Assembly (NCBI RefSeq): GCF_003330845.1
Contig: NZ_CP026121.1
Span: 5,375,501-5,439,500, forward strand
Direction of reading: 5' to 3'
Length of the DNA stretch: 64,000 bases
Source: Streptomyces sp. Go-475
GTDB taxonomy: Bacteria; Actinomycetota; Actinomycetes; Streptomycetales; Streptomycetaceae
The stretch's first letter is position 1, and every line of letters begins with the position of its first letter. The position numbers were made by a program, and so were the translations under genes. Shown piece by piece: positions 25,624 through 35,521 of this stretch. The notes under the pieces were generated by a model. That model was given only the letters and a program-made list of their open reading frames with translations, was not told the DNA's origin and did not search any database.

Positions 25624-28600
25624 TTGCGCAGACGAGTGAAAAGGGCGTACGCGGCCACGGTCGCCACAGCGGCAGCCGTGGCCCTGGCGGCGGGTATGAC
25701 CAGCCCGGCGTCGGCCGACGGCGAGCGGACGGCCGCGGCGTCCAAGCCGGCCTCGCTCACCGCCAAGCACCACATCACGCTGATCACCGGCGACCGGGTC
25801 GCCCTCGACGCCAAGGGCCGTGTCATCGGCCTGGAGCGGGCGAAGGGCCGTGAGGGCATTCCCGTCCAGGTCCGCAAGTTCGACGGCCACACCCTCGTGA
25901 TCCCGGCCGACGCGGCCCGCCTGGTCGCCACCGGCAAGCTCGACCAGCGGCTCTTCGACGTCACCGAGCTGAACAAGTCCGCGACCCGCAAGGCCCAGCA
26001 GGAGGGCCTGAAGGTCATCGTCGGCTACCGGGGCAGCGCCGCCGCCACCAAGGCCGACGTCCGCGACGCGGGCACGCTGAGCCACTCGCTGAAGTCCCTG
26101 AACGCGGACGCCGTGCAGACGCCGCAGCAGGACGCGCCCGAGCTGTGGGACGCCGTCACCAACGGCGACAAGACCGCCTCCGGCATCGCGCACGTCTGGC
26201 TCGACGGCGTCCGCAAGGCCAGCCTCGACAAGTCCGTCCCGCAGATCGGCACCCCCAAGGCGTGGTCGGCCGGCTACGACGGCAAGGGCGTCAAGATCGC
26301 CGTCCTGGACACCGGTGTCGACGCCACCCACGACGACCTCAAGGGCCAGGTCGTCGGCGCCAAGAACTTCACCACCTCGCCCGACGCCACCGACAAGGTC
26401 GGCCACGGCACGCACGTCGCCTCCATCGCGGCCGGCACGGGCAAGAAGTCCGGCGGCAAGTACAAGGGCGTCGCGCCCGGCGCGAAGATCCTCAACGGCA
26501 AGGTCCTCGACGACGGCGGATTCGGCAGCGACTCCGAGATCCTCGCCGGCATGGAGTGGGCCGCCGCGGAGGGCGCCGACGTCATCAACATGAGCCTGGG
26601 CGGCGGCGACACGCCCGCGATCGACGCGCTGGAAGCGGGGGTGAACAAGCTCTCCGCGGAGAAGGGCGTCCTGTTCGCCATCGCCGCCGGCAACGAGGGC
26701 GACTTCGGCGAGCAGACCATCGGCTCCCCGGGCAGCGCCGCCGCGGCCCTGACCGTCGGCGCGGTCGACGACAAGGACAAGCTCGCCGACTTCTCCAGCC
26801 GCGGCCCCGGCATGGACGGCGCCCTCAAGCCCGACGTGACCGCGCCCGGCGTGGACATCACCGCGGCCTCCGCCCCGGGCAACCAGATAGCCCAGGAGGT
26901 CGGCGAGAAGCCGGCCGGCTACATGACCATCTCCGGTACGTCGATGGCGACCCCGCACGTCGCGGGCGCGGCGGCGATCCTGAAGCAGCAGCACCCCGAG
27001 TGGAAGTACACCGAGCTGAAGGGCGCCCTCACGGGCTCCACCAAGGGCGGCAAGTACACGCCGTTCCAGCAGGGTTCGGGCCGCATCCAGGTCGACCAGG
27101 CCATCAAGCAGTCCGTGATCGCCGACCCGTCGTCCGTGAGCTTCGGCGTCCAGCAGTGGCCGCACACCGACGACAAGCCGGTCACCAAGGAGCTGACGTA
27201 CCGCAACCTCGGTACCAAGGACGTCACGCTGAAGCTGGCGTCGACCGCCACCAACCCGAAGGGCCAGGCCGCCCCGGCCGGCTTCTTCAAGCTCGGCGCC
27301 ACCACGGTGACCGTCCCGGCGGGCGGCAAGGCGTCCGTCCCGTTCACCGTCAACACCAAGCTGGGCGGCACGCTCGACGGCGCGTACTCGGCGTACGTGA
27401 CGGCGACGGGCGGCGGCCAGACGGTGCGCACGGCGGCGGCGGTGCAGCGCGAGATGGAGTCCTACGACGTCACCGTCAAGCACATCGGCAGGGACGGGCA
27501 GCCGACGGACGGCTACGACACCCAGCTCATGGGCTACGAGGGCCTGGGCAAGGACCGCTTCTTCCAGATGCCGGTCGCCGCTTCCGGCACGGCGACCCTG
27601 CGCCTGCCCAAGGGCACCTATCTGCTGAACAGCTTGGTCTTCCAGGACACGGATACCGCCGAGGGCGGCATCGACTGGTCGGTCCAGCCGAAGCTGGCGC
27701 TCACCAGGAACACCACCCTGACGATCGACGCCCGCAAGGCGAAGGCGGCCGACATCAGGGTGCCGGACGCACAGGCCAAGCCGCTGTCCGCGATGATCGA
27801 GTACGGCTACGCGCCGGCGGCCGGCTTCGGTGTCGCCCGCGACTCGTTCGCGGATCTGCGCATGGCCCACCTGGGTCCGGAGGTCTCCGGGCTGAGCCAG
27901 ACCTGGAGCGGGCAGTGGACCAAGGGCGACACCGCCGAGTACAACGTGGCCACCACCGCCAAGGTCAAGAAGATCCAGGGCGACAAGGTCCGGCACTTCA
28001 AGGCCGGCGAACTCGCCACCGTGAAGCACGAAATGGGTGCGGCCGCGTCCGGTAAGACCGGCGACATGTTCACCGCCGGCATGCTCCCCGAAACCGTGAC
28101 GTTCGGCGTCCCCGTGCAGCAGAAGCTGCCGAGCACCCGCACGATGTACCTCTCGACGTCGGACAAGGTCCAGTGGGCGTTCGACTTCACGCAGTACAAG
28201 GGCAAGGACGCGGACGGCAACTGGATCCCCGAGGCCGGCTACACGCTCGGTGACCCGCAGACGTTCAAGGCCGGCCAGAAGTACACGAAGACCTTCAACA
28301 CGGCGGTGTTCGGCCCGCGTCTGAACGCCGAGTTCGGTGTCTTCCGCAAGGGCAACGCCCTCTACGGCTCGCTGCCGCTGTTCGCCGACGGCTCCGGGCA
28401 CGCGGGCTCGTCCGAGTTCACATCGGTCGCCACGAACCTCTACCGCAACGGCACCAAGGTCGGCTCCAACACCGACCCGCTGTTCGGCGAGGAGTTCAAG
28501 GTCCCGTCCGGCGACGCCGAGTACAAGCTGACGACGTCGGTCAAGCGCAGCGTCAAGGTGGCGGCGGCCTCCACCCGGATCGACGCCAGTTTCACCTTCC

Positions 28601-28938
28601 GCTCCAAGAAGCCGTCGGGTGACGCGCGGGTGAAGCTGCCCGTCTCCACGGTCCGCTTCCAGGCCAAGACCGGCCTGGACAGCAAGGTCCCGGCCGGCAA
28701 GACGGCCGGCGTCCCGGTCACCGTCGAGGGCGCGGCCAAGGGCAGCAACCTGAAGTCGCTGTCGGTGTACGTGTCGTACGACTACGGCAAGACCTGGAAG
28801 AAGCTCGACGTCAAGAACGGCAAGATCACCGTCAAGAACCCCGAGAAGGGGAAGGCCATCTCCTTCCACGCCAAGATCGCCGACAAGAAGGGCAACAAGT
28901 CGACGATCTCGATCTACAACGCGTACTACGGCAAGTGA
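25624..28938 (+). CDS. secreted S8 (subtilisin-family) serine protease, 1104 aa
   Basis: A Sec signal peptide (residues 1-31, ending SPASA) and a propeptide precede the S8 domain. The catalytic triad is visible in VAVLDTGVDATH-type Asp (IAVLDTGVD), GHGTHVASIAAG His and SGTSMATPHVAGAAA Ser. About 600 residues of beta-rich C-terminal domains follow, with many Lys residues, as in large Streptomyces subtilisins. It should degrade extracellular protein. TTG 25624 is chosen because AGGGGGAAAC is directly upstream and the twin-basic signal peptide starts there. Codon use is typical, and a perfect terminator follows. Confidence 0.92.
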   Translation: MRRRVKRAYAATVATAAAVALAAGMTSPASADGERTAAASKPASLTAKHHITLITGDRVALDAKGRVIGLERAKGREGIPVQVRKFDGHTLVIPADAARLVATGKLDQRLFDVTELNKSATRKAQQEGLKVIVGYRGSAAATKADVRDAGTLSHSLKSLNADAVQTPQQDAPELWDAVTNGDKTASGIAHVWLDGVRKASLDKSVPQIGTPKAWSAGYDGKGVKIAVLDTGVDATHDDLKGQVVGAKNFTTSPDATDKVGHGTHVASIAAGTGKKSGGKYKGVAPGAKILNGKVLDDGGFGSDSEILAGMEWAAAEGADVINMSLGGGDTPAIDALEAGVNKLSAEKGVLFAIAAGNEGDFGEQTIGSPGSAAAALTVGAVDDKDKLADFSSRGPGMDGALKPDVTAPGVDITAASAPGNQIAQEVGEKPAGYMTISGTSMATPHVAGAAAILKQQHPEWKYTELKGALTGSTKGGKYTPFQQGSGRIQVDQAIKQSVIADPSSVSFGVQQWPHTDDKPVTKELTYRNLGTKDVTLKLASTATNPKGQAAPAGFFKLGATTVTVPAGGKASVPFTVNTKLGGTLDGAYSAYVTATGGGQTVRTAAAVQREMESYDVTVKHIGRDGQPTDGYDTQLMGYEGLGKDRFFQMPVAASGTATLRLPKGTYLLNSLVFQDTDTAEGGIDWSVQPKLALTRNTTLTIDARKAKAADIRVPDAQAKPLSAMIEYGYAPAAGFGVARDSFADLRMAHLGPEVSGLSQTWSGQWTKGDTAEYNVATTAKVKKIQGDKVRHFKAGELATVKHEMGAAASGKTGDMFTAGMLPETVTFGVPVQQKLPSTRTMYLSTSDKVQWAFDFTQYKGKDADGNWIPEAGYTLGDPQTFKAGQKYTKTFNTAVFGPRLNAEFGVFRKGNALYGSLPLFADGSGHAGSSEFTSVATNLYRNGTKVGSNTDPLFGEEFKVPSGDAEYKLTTSVKRSVKVAAASTRIDASFTFRSKKPSGDARVKLPVSTVRFQAKTGLDSKVPAGKTAGVPVTVEGAAKGSNLKSLSVYVSYDYGKTWKKLDVKNGKITVKNPEKGKAISFHAKIADKKGNKSTISIYNAYYGK

Positions 28939-28956
28939 TCCGTAGCGCCCGTCAGC

Positions 28957-28995
28957 GAACCGCCCGCCGGAAGAGAAGCGTCCGGCGGGCGGTTC
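28957..28995. terminator. strong hairpin terminator
   Basis: The arms GAACCGCCCGCCGG and CCGGCGGGCGGTTC are perfectly complementary over 14 bp, followed by GTGTTT. It lies between the protease gene and the hemoglobin-fusion gene, only 16 bases before the latter's ATG. Confidence 0.9.
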
Positions 28996-29011
28996 GTGTT
29001 TCCGTGGTGCC

Positions 29012-29782
29012 ATGACGGCCCACACAGTCGAGTACGTCCGGTACCGCGTCCCCGAGCAGCGTTCGGCGGAGTTCCTGGCCGCCTACGGCCGCGCCGCGGC
29101 CCACCTGTCCGCGTCTCCCCACTGCGTCGACTACGAACTGACGCACTGCGCGGAGGACCGGGAGCACTACGTTCTGCGCATCACCTGGACCTCGGCGCGG
29201 GACCACCTCGAAGGCTTCCGCGGGTCCGAACAGTTCCCCGGCTTCTTCGCCGAGATCCGCCCGTACGTCGAGAACATCGAGGAGATGGGGCACTACGAGC
29301 CGACCGCCGTGCGCGGCACCGGCTCCGCCGTCCCCACGCTGTACGACTGGGCGGGCGGCGCCGAGGCCTTCGCGCGCCTCACCGAGGTCTTCTACGGCAA
29401 GGTGTTGAAGGACGACCTCCTGGCCCCGGTGTTCGCGGGGCTGGCCCCCGAGCACGCCGAGCACGTCGCCCTGTGGCTCGGCGAGGTCTTCGGCGGTCCG
29501 CCCGCCTACTCGCAGAGCCAGGGCGGGCACGGCCACATGGTCGCCCGGCACGCGGGCAAGCACATCACCGAGCCCCAGCGCCGCCGGTGGGTGAACCTCA
29601 TCCAGGACGCCGCCGACGAGGCGGGCCTGCCGGCCGACGCGGAGTTCCGCTCGGCGTTCGTGGCCTACGTGGAGTGGGGGACCCGGCTCGCCGTCCACTT
29701 CTCGAGCCCGGGCGCGAAACCCCCGGGGGAGCAGCCGGTGCCCTCCTGGACGTGGGGAGCGGCTCCGCCGTACCAGGGGTGA
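29012..29782 (+). CDS. antibiotic-biosynthesis-monooxygenase / group II truncated hemoglobin fusion
   Basis: In this 256-aa protein, residues about 5-95 form an ABM ferredoxin-like domain (EYVRYRVPEQRSAEFLAAYG, YVLRITWTS). Residues about 105-235 are a truncated hemoglobin (LYDWAGGAEAFARLTEVFY, HMVARHAGKHITEPQRRRWV with the proximal-His region). The globin should bind O2 or NO, and the ABM part may oxidise a small aromatic or detoxify heme-derived products. The fused order is seen directly; the joint function is inference. ATG 29012 follows a terminator by 16 bases, so its promoter must overlap the hairpin or it depends on read-through. Confidence 0.85.
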   Translation: MTAHTVEYVRYRVPEQRSAEFLAAYGRAAAHLSASPHCVDYELTHCAEDREHYVLRITWTSARDHLEGFRGSEQFPGFFAEIRPYVENIEEMGHYEPTAVRGTGSAVPTLYDWAGGAEAFARLTEVFYGKVLKDDLLAPVFAGLAPEHAEHVALWLGEVFGGPPAYSQSQGGHGHMVARHAGKHITEPQRRRWVNLIQDAADEAGLPADAEFRSAFVAYVEWGTRLAVHFSSPGAKPPGEQPVPSWTWGAAPPYQG

Positions 29783-29803
29783 GGGGCGGGCGGACGTGCT
29801 CCG

Positions 29804-30721
29804 TCAGGCCGGCGGGGCGGACGACGCCCCGGTGCCCGAGCGCACCGCGTCCGCCCCCCAGCTCGCCAGCAGCCGCAGGGCCTCCGCAGAGGCGGAGTCC
29901 GGCTCGGCGTGGTACGTGATCAGGGACTGCTCGGCGTCGTCGACCAGGCGGAACGTCTCGAAGGACAGGGTCAGGTCGCCGACCAGGGGGTGGCGCATGC
30001 GCTTGACGCCGTAGCTCTTCTCCTTGACGTCGTGGGCGGCCCAGAGGCGGCGGAACTCCTCGCTCTTCACCGACAGCTCGCCCACCAGGGCGGACAGCTG
30101 AGGGTCGTCCGGGTGGCAGCCCGCGTCCATGCGCAGATAGCCGACGATGTCGGCCGCCTTCCGGTCCCACTCGACGAACAGCTCGCGGTAGTCGGGCCTG
30201 AGGAACACCAGCCGCGCCCAGTTCCGCTCCGGCGCCGGCAGTTCCGCCCAGTCGCCGAAGAGGGCCGCGGCCATCCGGTTCCAGGCCAGGATCTCCGAGC
30301 GGCGCCCGACGATGTAGGCCGGGACGCTGTCGATCGAGTCCAGCAGGTGCCGCAGCGCCGGCCGCACCTGCCGACCGCGCGCCGCCGGCTTCTTCTTGTG
30401 CTGCTTCGGCTTCGCCAGGTGCGTCAGGTGTGAGTGCTCGGCGTCGCTCAGCCGCAGGGCGCGCGCGATCGCGTCCAGCACCTCCGCCGAGACGTTGCGC
30501 CCGTTGCCCTGCTCCAGCCGCGTGTAGTACGCCACGGACACCCCGGCCAGCTGCGCCAGCTCCTCGCGACGCAGCCCCGGCACCCGCCGCCGCCCGAAGT
30601 CGGGCAGCCCCACGTCCTCCGGCTTCAGCCGGGCACGCCGGGTGCGCAGGAACTCGCTGAGCTCGGCACGCCGGTCCAGGCCGCCACCGGCCGTCTGTGC
30701 GGGTTCGGGCTGTTCGTCCAT
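29804..30721 (-). CDS. XRE-family regulator with MmyB-like C-terminal domain
   Basis: The 305-aa product has an N-terminal helix-turn-helix (residues about 18-90) with [28 protein letters not shown], the hallmark of this class. The MmyB-like ligand-binding domain follows, with [21 protein letters not shown] and [15 protein letters not shown]. Such regulators usually control a divergent oxidoreductase gene and sense a small hydrophobic ligand. Here the divergent neighbour is the alcohol dehydrogenase at 30903. The start is ATG 30721. Confidence 0.88.
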   Translation of the reverse strand: MDEQPEPAQTAGGGLDRRAELSEFLRTRRARLKPEDVGLPDFGRRRVPGLRREELAQLAGVSVAYYTRLEQGNGRNVSAEVLDAIARALRLSDAEHSHLTHLAKPKQHKKKPAARGRQVRPALRHLLDSIDSVPAYIVGRRSEILAWNRMAAALFGDWAELPAPERNWARLVFLRPDYRELFVEWDRKAADIVGYLRMDAGCHPDDPQLSALVGELSVKSEEFRRLWAAHDVKEKSYGVKRMRHPLVGDLTLSFETFRLVDDAEQSLITYHAEPDSASAEALRLLASWGADAVRSGTGASSAPPA

Positions 30722-30902
30722 GCGTCCCAGTATTCATGGTCGTACGCACGGCAGCCTGACCCCGCCAGTGGTACGCACGCTGTGCGTACGCAAAAGCGTG
30801 GTCTGGGTGAAGGCGCGCGGCTCGGGCACGCTGGTGATCGTGCCCGGAAGAAGATTCAGAAGGCAGCCGGGCACAGACACTTTGCTAGGAGAAACCCCCG
30901 GC

Positions 30903-31943
30903 ATGACCACTGTTGCTGCGTACGCCGCCCCCGCTCCCAAGGCTCCGCTGGAGCGCACCACCATCGAGCGCCGCCAGGTCGGCGAGTTCGACGTCCTGAT
31001 CGACATCAAGTTCGCCGGCATCTGCCACTCGGACATCCACCAGGCCCGCGAGGGCTGGGGCGAGGCGATCTTCCCGATGGTCCCCGGCCACGAGATCGCC
31101 GGTGTCGTCGCCGAGGTCGGCCCCGGTGTGACGAAGTTCGCCGTCGGCGACCGGGTGGGCGTCGGCTGCATGGTCGACTCCTGCCGCGAGTGCGAGAACT
31201 GCAAGGCCGGCCGTGAGCAGTACTGCGTCCAGGGCAACGTCCCGACGTACAACGGCATCGGCAAGGACGGCGAGCCCACCTACGGCGGCTACTCGCAGAA
31301 GGTCGTCGTCGACGAGAACTTCGTCCTCCGCGTCCCCGACTCCCTGCCCCTCGACGTCGCCGCGCCGCTGCTGTGCGCCGGCATCACCCTTTACTCGCCG
31401 CTGAAGCGGTTCGGCGCCGGCCCCGGCAAGAAGGTCGCGATCGTCGGCCTCGGCGGCCTCGGCCACATGGGCGTGAAGATCGCGCACGCGCTCGGCGCCG
31501 AGGTGACCGTGCTGTCGCAGTCCCTGCGCAAGCGGGAGGACGGCCTGAAGCTGGGCGCGGACCACTACTACGCCACCAGCGACCCGAAGACCTTCGAGGA
31601 GCTGGCCGGCACCTTCGACCTGATCGTCTCCACGGTGTCGGCCCCGCTGGACTTCGGTGCCTACCTGTCGCTGCTGAAGACCGAGGGCACGCTGGCCAAC
31701 GTCGGCGCCCCCGAGGAGCCCATCTCCCTGAACCTCTTCTCCGTGATCGGCGGCGGCAAGACCCTCGCCGGCTCCCTGATCGGCGGTATCGCCGAGACGC
31801 AGGAGATGCTGGACTTCTGCGCCGAGCACGGCCTGGGCGCCGAGATCGAGCTGATCCGCGGCGACCAGATCAACGAGGCGTACGAGCGCGTGCTGGGCAG
31901 CGACGTGCGCTACCGGTTCGTGATCGACACGGCCACCATCTGA
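30903..31943 (+). CDS. zinc-dependent NAD(P) alcohol/aldehyde reductase (CAD/YahK-like)
   Basis: The 346-aa MDR enzyme carries the catalytic zinc Cys in [17 protein letters not shown], and the four-cysteine structural zinc loop CxxCxxCxxxxxxxC within [16 protein letters not shown]. The Rossmann motif is [11 protein letters not shown]. The overall pattern is that of broad-range cinnamyl-alcohol-dehydrogenase-like aldehyde reductases such as YahK. ATG 30903 is preceded by AGGAGA. It is divergent from the MmyB-type regulator gene, its probable controller. Confidence 0.9.
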   Translation: MTTVAAYAAPAPKAPLERTTIERRQVGEFDVLIDIKFAGICHSDIHQAREGWGEAIFPMVPGHEIAGVVAEVGPGVTKFAVGDRVGVGCMVDSCRECENCKAGREQYCVQGNVPTYNGIGKDGEPTYGGYSQKVVVDENFVLRVPDSLPLDVAAPLLCAGITLYSPLKRFGAGPGKKVAIVGLGGLGHMGVKIAHALGAEVTVLSQSLRKREDGLKLGADHYYATSDPKTFEELAGTFDLIVSTVSAPLDFGAYLSLLKTEGTLANVGAPEEPISLNLFSVIGGGKTLAGSLIGGIAETQEMLDFCAEHGLGAEIELIRGDQINEAYERVLGSDVRYRFVIDTATI

Positions 31944-31963
31944 CCGGCCGAGAACCATGCGTC

Positions 31964-31993
31964 GAGGGCCCCCGGCCGCGCGCCGGGGCCCTC
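31964..31993. terminator. hairpin terminator after the alcohol dehydrogenase gene
   Basis: GAGGGCCCCCGGC pairs with GCCGGGGCCCTC (one bulged C) around a short CGCGC loop, 20 bases beyond the stop codon. Confidence 0.75.
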
Positions 31994-32109
31994 GCGCGCG
32001 CCCGGGATTCTCCGGTGCGCGAGGGCGGTGGAGCTTCTGGTGCACGAGGGCGGTGGAGCGGGGTACACGACGGGAGTGCCCCAGGGGGGTCCGCCAGGGG
32101 AGGCCCACC

Positions 32110-32493
32110 ATGACCGTGCAGCTCAACCACACCATCGTCGTCTCCCACGACAAGCGCGCCTCGGCCCGGTTCCTCGCAGACATCCTCGGGCTCGACGTGA
32201 GCCCGCCCTACGGACCGTTCCTCCCGGTCGAGATCCCCAACGGCGTGACGCTCGACTTCATGGACAGCCCCGGCGCCATCACGCCGCAGCACTACGCCTT
32301 CCTCGTCTCGGAGGAGGAGTTCGACGAGATCTTCGCCCGCATCCAGGAGGCCGGTCTGACGTACTGGGCGGACCCCTTCCACAGCCGCCCGGGCGAGATC
32401 AACCACAACGACGGCGGCCGCGGAGCGTACTTCGACGACCCCGACGGCCACCGCCTGGAGATCATCACGAGGCCCTACGGCAGCGGCGGCTGA
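32110..32493 (+). CDS. VOC (glyoxalase/dioxygenase fold) family protein
   Basis: The single-domain protein has 127 aa, with paired beta-alpha-beta-beta-beta motifs. These include LNHTIVVSHDKRASARFLADILGL at the start and GRGAYFDDPDGHRLEIITRPYG at the end. His and Glu residues at the usual metal-ligand positions (H in LNHTIVV, E in HRLEIIT) are present. The substrate is unknown. ATG 32110 follows GGGGAGGCCC. It stands alone between a terminator and convergent genes. Confidence 0.85.
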   Translation: MTVQLNHTIVVSHDKRASARFLADILGLDVSPPYGPFLPVEIPNGVTLDFMDSPGAITPQHYAFLVSEEEFDEIFARIQEAGLTYWADPFHSRPGEINHNDGGRGAYFDDPDGHRLEIITRPYGSGG

Positions 32494-32544
32494 CCCGGGT
32501 ACGTCGTGCCGCTGCCGAGAAGCGGACCTGGGAGGGGCTGGGCG

Positions 32545-33492
32545 CTACCCGGTAGCGCTCGGCCGGTCCTGTTCCTCGAACGTCCATACGGCGTGGGCGC
32601 CCGGGCCGACGACGAGGGCCGAGTGGCCGATCCGCTCCTCGTGCCGGTACGGCACCGGCCGGTTCAGCGACATCTCGACCTGCCGCAGGCCCACCTGGTC
32701 GAGGGGCACGACGTCGAAGCGGATGGTGGTGCCGCCGCCCTTCGCGACGGCGCCCCCGCCCGGCAGCGACCGGACGGCGAACCCGCCGGCCTGAAGCAAC
32801 GGCACCGTGGCGGCGAGGTCCCGCGCGGTCACCGCGAGCCGGATGCCGGTCACGTCCCGCATCAGACGGTCGCGGTAGGCGTCGGACAGGTAGCGCTCCC
32901 GGCCCACGTCACCGGGGTGTGCGGCGGGCTCGGTGTTGCCGCGCGGGTCGGCGAAGTACTCCGGCCGGTACTCCATGCCCCAGGCGCCGAACAGGTCGTA
33001 CTGGTCGGTGGTGAACACGGCGTCGAACCACGGCACGGGCACGCCGTCCCCGAAGTCGCGTGTCTGCCGGAACTCGATCGGGTCGGTGACGCCCTGCTTC
33101 CGCAGCCGCTCGATCACCGTGGGCAGGTCCCCGGCGCGCTCGGTCGACACGGCCAGGCCGGCGGCGCCGAGGGTGCCGTCCTTGCCGGGCAGATCGCCCA
33201 CGCCGAACAGCTCCAGGTAGGTCTCGCGGCCCATCAGATAGCGGCCCGTCCAGGTCTGCCCGCCGGATCCGGTCGTCGTGCGGACCTGGAAGTGGGCGAA
33301 CTCCCGCAGGTAGGAGGAGTGCTCGATGGCGTCGGCGGTCGCGCGGTCGAGCACGCCGTAGGCGTGGTTGTAGAACAGAGACTGCCGTCCGGCCGCCGGC
33401 GCGCCCTCCTCGGCGTGCGCCGTGCCCTGGACCGCCCCCGCGAGGGCCAGGGCCACGACCATGATCACCTGTAACGCTCGTCTGAGAACCAT
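32545..33492 (-). CDS. secreted DUF5829-type protein
   Basis: The 315-aa product has a clear signal peptide (residues 1-27, AHA cleavage). It then has SLFYNHAYGVLDRATADAIEHS, TTTGSGGQTWTGRYLMGRETYLELFG and YRPEYFADPRGN. The sequence looks like the DUF5829 group of exported Streptomyces proteins with a VOC-like metal-site fold. The DUF number is from memory, so treat it as moderate. The role is unknown. The start is ATG 33492. Confidence 0.7.
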   Translation of the reverse strand: MVLRRALQVIMVVALALAGAVQGTAHAEEGAPAAGRQSLFYNHAYGVLDRATADAIEHSSYLREFAHFQVRTTTGSGGQTWTGRYLMGRETYLELFGVGDLPGKDGTLGAAGLAVSTERAGDLPTVIERLRKQGVTDPIEFRQTRDFGDGVPVPWFDAVFTTDQYDLFGAWGMEYRPEYFADPRGNTEPAAHPGDVGRERYLSDAYRDRLMRDVTGIRLAVTARDLAATVPLLQAGGFAVRSLPGGGAVAKGGGTTIRFDVVPLDQVGLRQVEMSLNRPVPYRHEERIGHSALVVGPGAHAVWTFEEQDRPSATG

Positions 33493-33551
33493 GCGAAGGA
33501 GCGTAAGGCGGGAGGAGAGGATTCCGCCGCCGGAGCGGACACTCCGGGAGC

Positions 33552-34241
33552 TCAGGTCTTGGTCAGCGGGGAGCCCGGCGCGGGCGCGGGCGGGGACTCC
33601 TGCCCGCCCAGGTCCAGCCGGAACGGCGGGTACTGGTCGGTCAGCAGCGCGGCGTAGGCCGTCACGCGTGCCGTCCAGCGGGCGAGGCCGATCAGGAAGT
33701 CGAAGAGGTGCCGCGGGTAGCGGGCGGTGAACAGCAGGACGACCACCGCGACGAGGGAGAGGAAGGGCACCACCCCGCCGCCGCGCCAGCCGTCCCTCCC
33801 GTCCCAGCCCCAGCCGCCCCCGACGAACATCGCGACGACGATGTACTGCGGGATCGCCAGCAGCCACCACTTCACCAGCACCAGCCCGCGGGACAGCCGC
33901 TCCGGGTAGGCGACGTCGAAGTGCGCCGGGTAGTCGGGCACGTCGGCGAGGGTGAACGGCGGGTACCGGTCGGTGCCGAGCGCGGTGTGCGCGTAGTATC
34001 CGACGCGCCAGTTCCAGCGCAGCACGCCGACGCTGAAGTCGAAGAGGGGCCGCGGGTACCGGCCGGTGAACAGGATGGCGAAGAAGGCGATCACGGTCAC
34101 GACGGCGAACGCGATCCACAGGAACACCAGCACGACGTAGTGCGGGACGGCGAGCAGCCACTTCACCAGCCACATCCACCGGGACAGCCGGGAATCGACG
34201 GACGCCTCCAGACGCACGGGCGAAGCGACGGCAGAATTCAT
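33552..34241 (-). CDS. DUF4389 membrane protein with an internal duplication
   Basis: The 229-aa protein contains two homologous halves, each with RLSRWMWLVKWLLAVPHYVVLV-like and LFTGRYPRPLFDFSVGVLRW-like motifs. The second pair reads RLSRGLVLVKWWLLAIPQYIVV and LFTARYPRHLFDFLIGLARW. Each half has about two spans. The N-terminal half also has GTDRYPPFTL and the C-terminal half TDQYPPFRL. The family is DUF4389; function is unknown. A small inverted repeat GCCTGC/GCAGGC lies just upstream at 34259-34276. Confidence 0.85.
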   Translation of the reverse strand: MNSAVASPVRLEASVDSRLSRWMWLVKWLLAVPHYVVLVFLWIAFAVVTVIAFFAILFTGRYPRPLFDFSVGVLRWNWRVGYYAHTALGTDRYPPFTLADVPDYPAHFDVAYPERLSRGLVLVKWWLLAIPQYIVVAMFVGGGWGWDGRDGWRGGGVVPFLSLVAVVVLLFTARYPRHLFDFLIGLARWTARVTAYAALLTDQYPPFRLDLGGQESPPAPAPGSPLTKT

Positions 34242-34283
34242 GCGGCGGCACTCCTTTCGCCTGCAGAATCGCAGGCGGGCAGA

Positions 34284-34306
34284 GGCCCCGCGATCCGGGC
34301 GGGGCC
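34284..34306. terminator. hairpin terminator of the AI-2E transporter gene
   Basis: GGCCCCGC and GCGGGGCC form a perfect 8-bp stem with a 7-base loop, 20 bases downstream of the minus-strand stop at 34326. Confidence 0.7.
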
Positions 34307-34325
34307 GTTCGCGCGCCCCGGCCGC

Positions 34326-35456
34326 CTACGACGCAGCAGCGGCGGCCGTGTCCGGTTCGTCCGGGCCCGGATCGTCGGGGCCCGGTGCCTCCGCCGTCTC
34401 GACGAGCTGCTCGCGCACGTAGTTCCAGACCACGGCGATCAGCGCGGCGACCGGTACGGCGAGCAGGCTGCCGACGATGCCGGCCAGACTGCCGCCCAGC
34501 GTCACCGCCAGCAGCACCACGGCCGCGTGGAGACCGAGCCCCCGGCTCTGGATCATGGGCTGGAAGACGTTCCCCTCGAGCTGCTGCACCACGACGATGA
34601 TCGCCAGCACGATCAGCGCGTCCGTCAGGCCGTTGGAGACCAGCGCGATGAGAACCGCGACGAAGCCGGCGAACAGCGCGCCGATGATCGGCACGAACGC
34701 GGAGACGAAGGTCAGCACCGCCAGGGGGAGCACCAGCGGGATGCCCAGGATCCACAGGCCCAGCCCGATCAGGACGGCGTCCAGCAGGCCGACGGCAGCC
34801 TGGGAACGCACGAAGGACCCCAGCGTGGCCCAGCCGCGCGCAAACACGGCCGGGACGTCCGTGGCGAGCCGGCCGGGCAGCTGACGGGCGAGCCAGGGCA
34901 GGAACCGCGGGCCGTCCTTGAGGAAGAAGAACATCAGGAACAGGGCCAGGACGGCGGTGACGACGCCGTTCACCACCGTGCTCACGCCCGTGACGACAGC
35001 GCCCACCATGCTGCCCAGACCCTCCTGGGCCCGGGCGACCGCGCTGTCGAAGGCCTGGTTGATCTGCGCGTCCCCGATGTTCAGCGGCGGCCCGGCGGCC
35101 CACTCGCGCAGCCGCTGGATGCCCTCCACCACACCGTCGGTCAGCTCACCCGACTGGGACGCCACCGGTACCGCGATCAACGCCACGACGCCAATGGCGA
35201 CCAGCAGGAACAGCACGGTCACGACCGACGCGGCGAGCGCGGGCGGCCATCCGCGCCGCCGCAGGAACCGGGCCACGGGCCAGGTCAGCGTGGTCAGCAG
35301 CAGCCCGACGACGAGCGGCCACACCACCGACCACATCCGGCCCAACAGCCACAGCGCCAAGGCCAGTCCGGCGAACACCAGCAGCAACTCGGCGGAGACC
35401 CGCGCGGATATCCGCAACGCGGCACGGGATCGGGAGGTACTCAGGGGCGCAGTCAC
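34326..35456 (-). CDS. AI-2E family transporter
   Basis: The 376-aa integral membrane protein has about eight spans. Family hallmarks are the paired hydrophobic hairpin near the start (LLLVFAGLALALWLLG, VVWPLVVGLLLTTLTWPVARFL), LMFFFLKDG, and GIPLVLPLAVLTFVSAFVPIIGALFAG. Members export or exchange small molecules or ions; AI-2 itself is not a known Streptomyces signal. The C-terminus is acidic and Pro-rich. The start is ATG 35456. Confidence 0.88.
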   Translation of the reverse strand: MTAPLSTSRSRAALRISARVSAELLLVFAGLALALWLLGRMWSVVWPLVVGLLLTTLTWPVARFLRRRGWPPALAASVVTVLFLLVAIGVVALIAVPVASQSGELTDGVVEGIQRLREWAAGPPLNIGDAQINQAFDSAVARAQEGLGSMVGAVVTGVSTVVNGVVTAVLALFLMFFFLKDGPRFLPWLARQLPGRLATDVPAVFARGWATLGSFVRSQAAVGLLDAVLIGLGLWILGIPLVLPLAVLTFVSAFVPIIGALFAGFVAVLIALVSNGLTDALIVLAIIVVVQQLEGNVFQPMIQSRGLGLHAAVVLLAVTLGGSLAGIVGSLLAVPVAALIAVVWNYVREQLVETAEAPGPDDPGPDEPDTAAAAAS

Positions 35457-35521
35457 GGGGGCACCCTAGTGGGTCCCCGGGGGCTCGGGCCGTACCGGAC
35501 CCCCGGGCACGCTGACGGTCG

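Noticed and set aside
25516-29025. 1169-codon minus-strand open frame opposite the protease gene
   Set aside because: It is an artefact of high GC codon position bias; the plus-strand frame has an intact catalytic triad and signal peptide.
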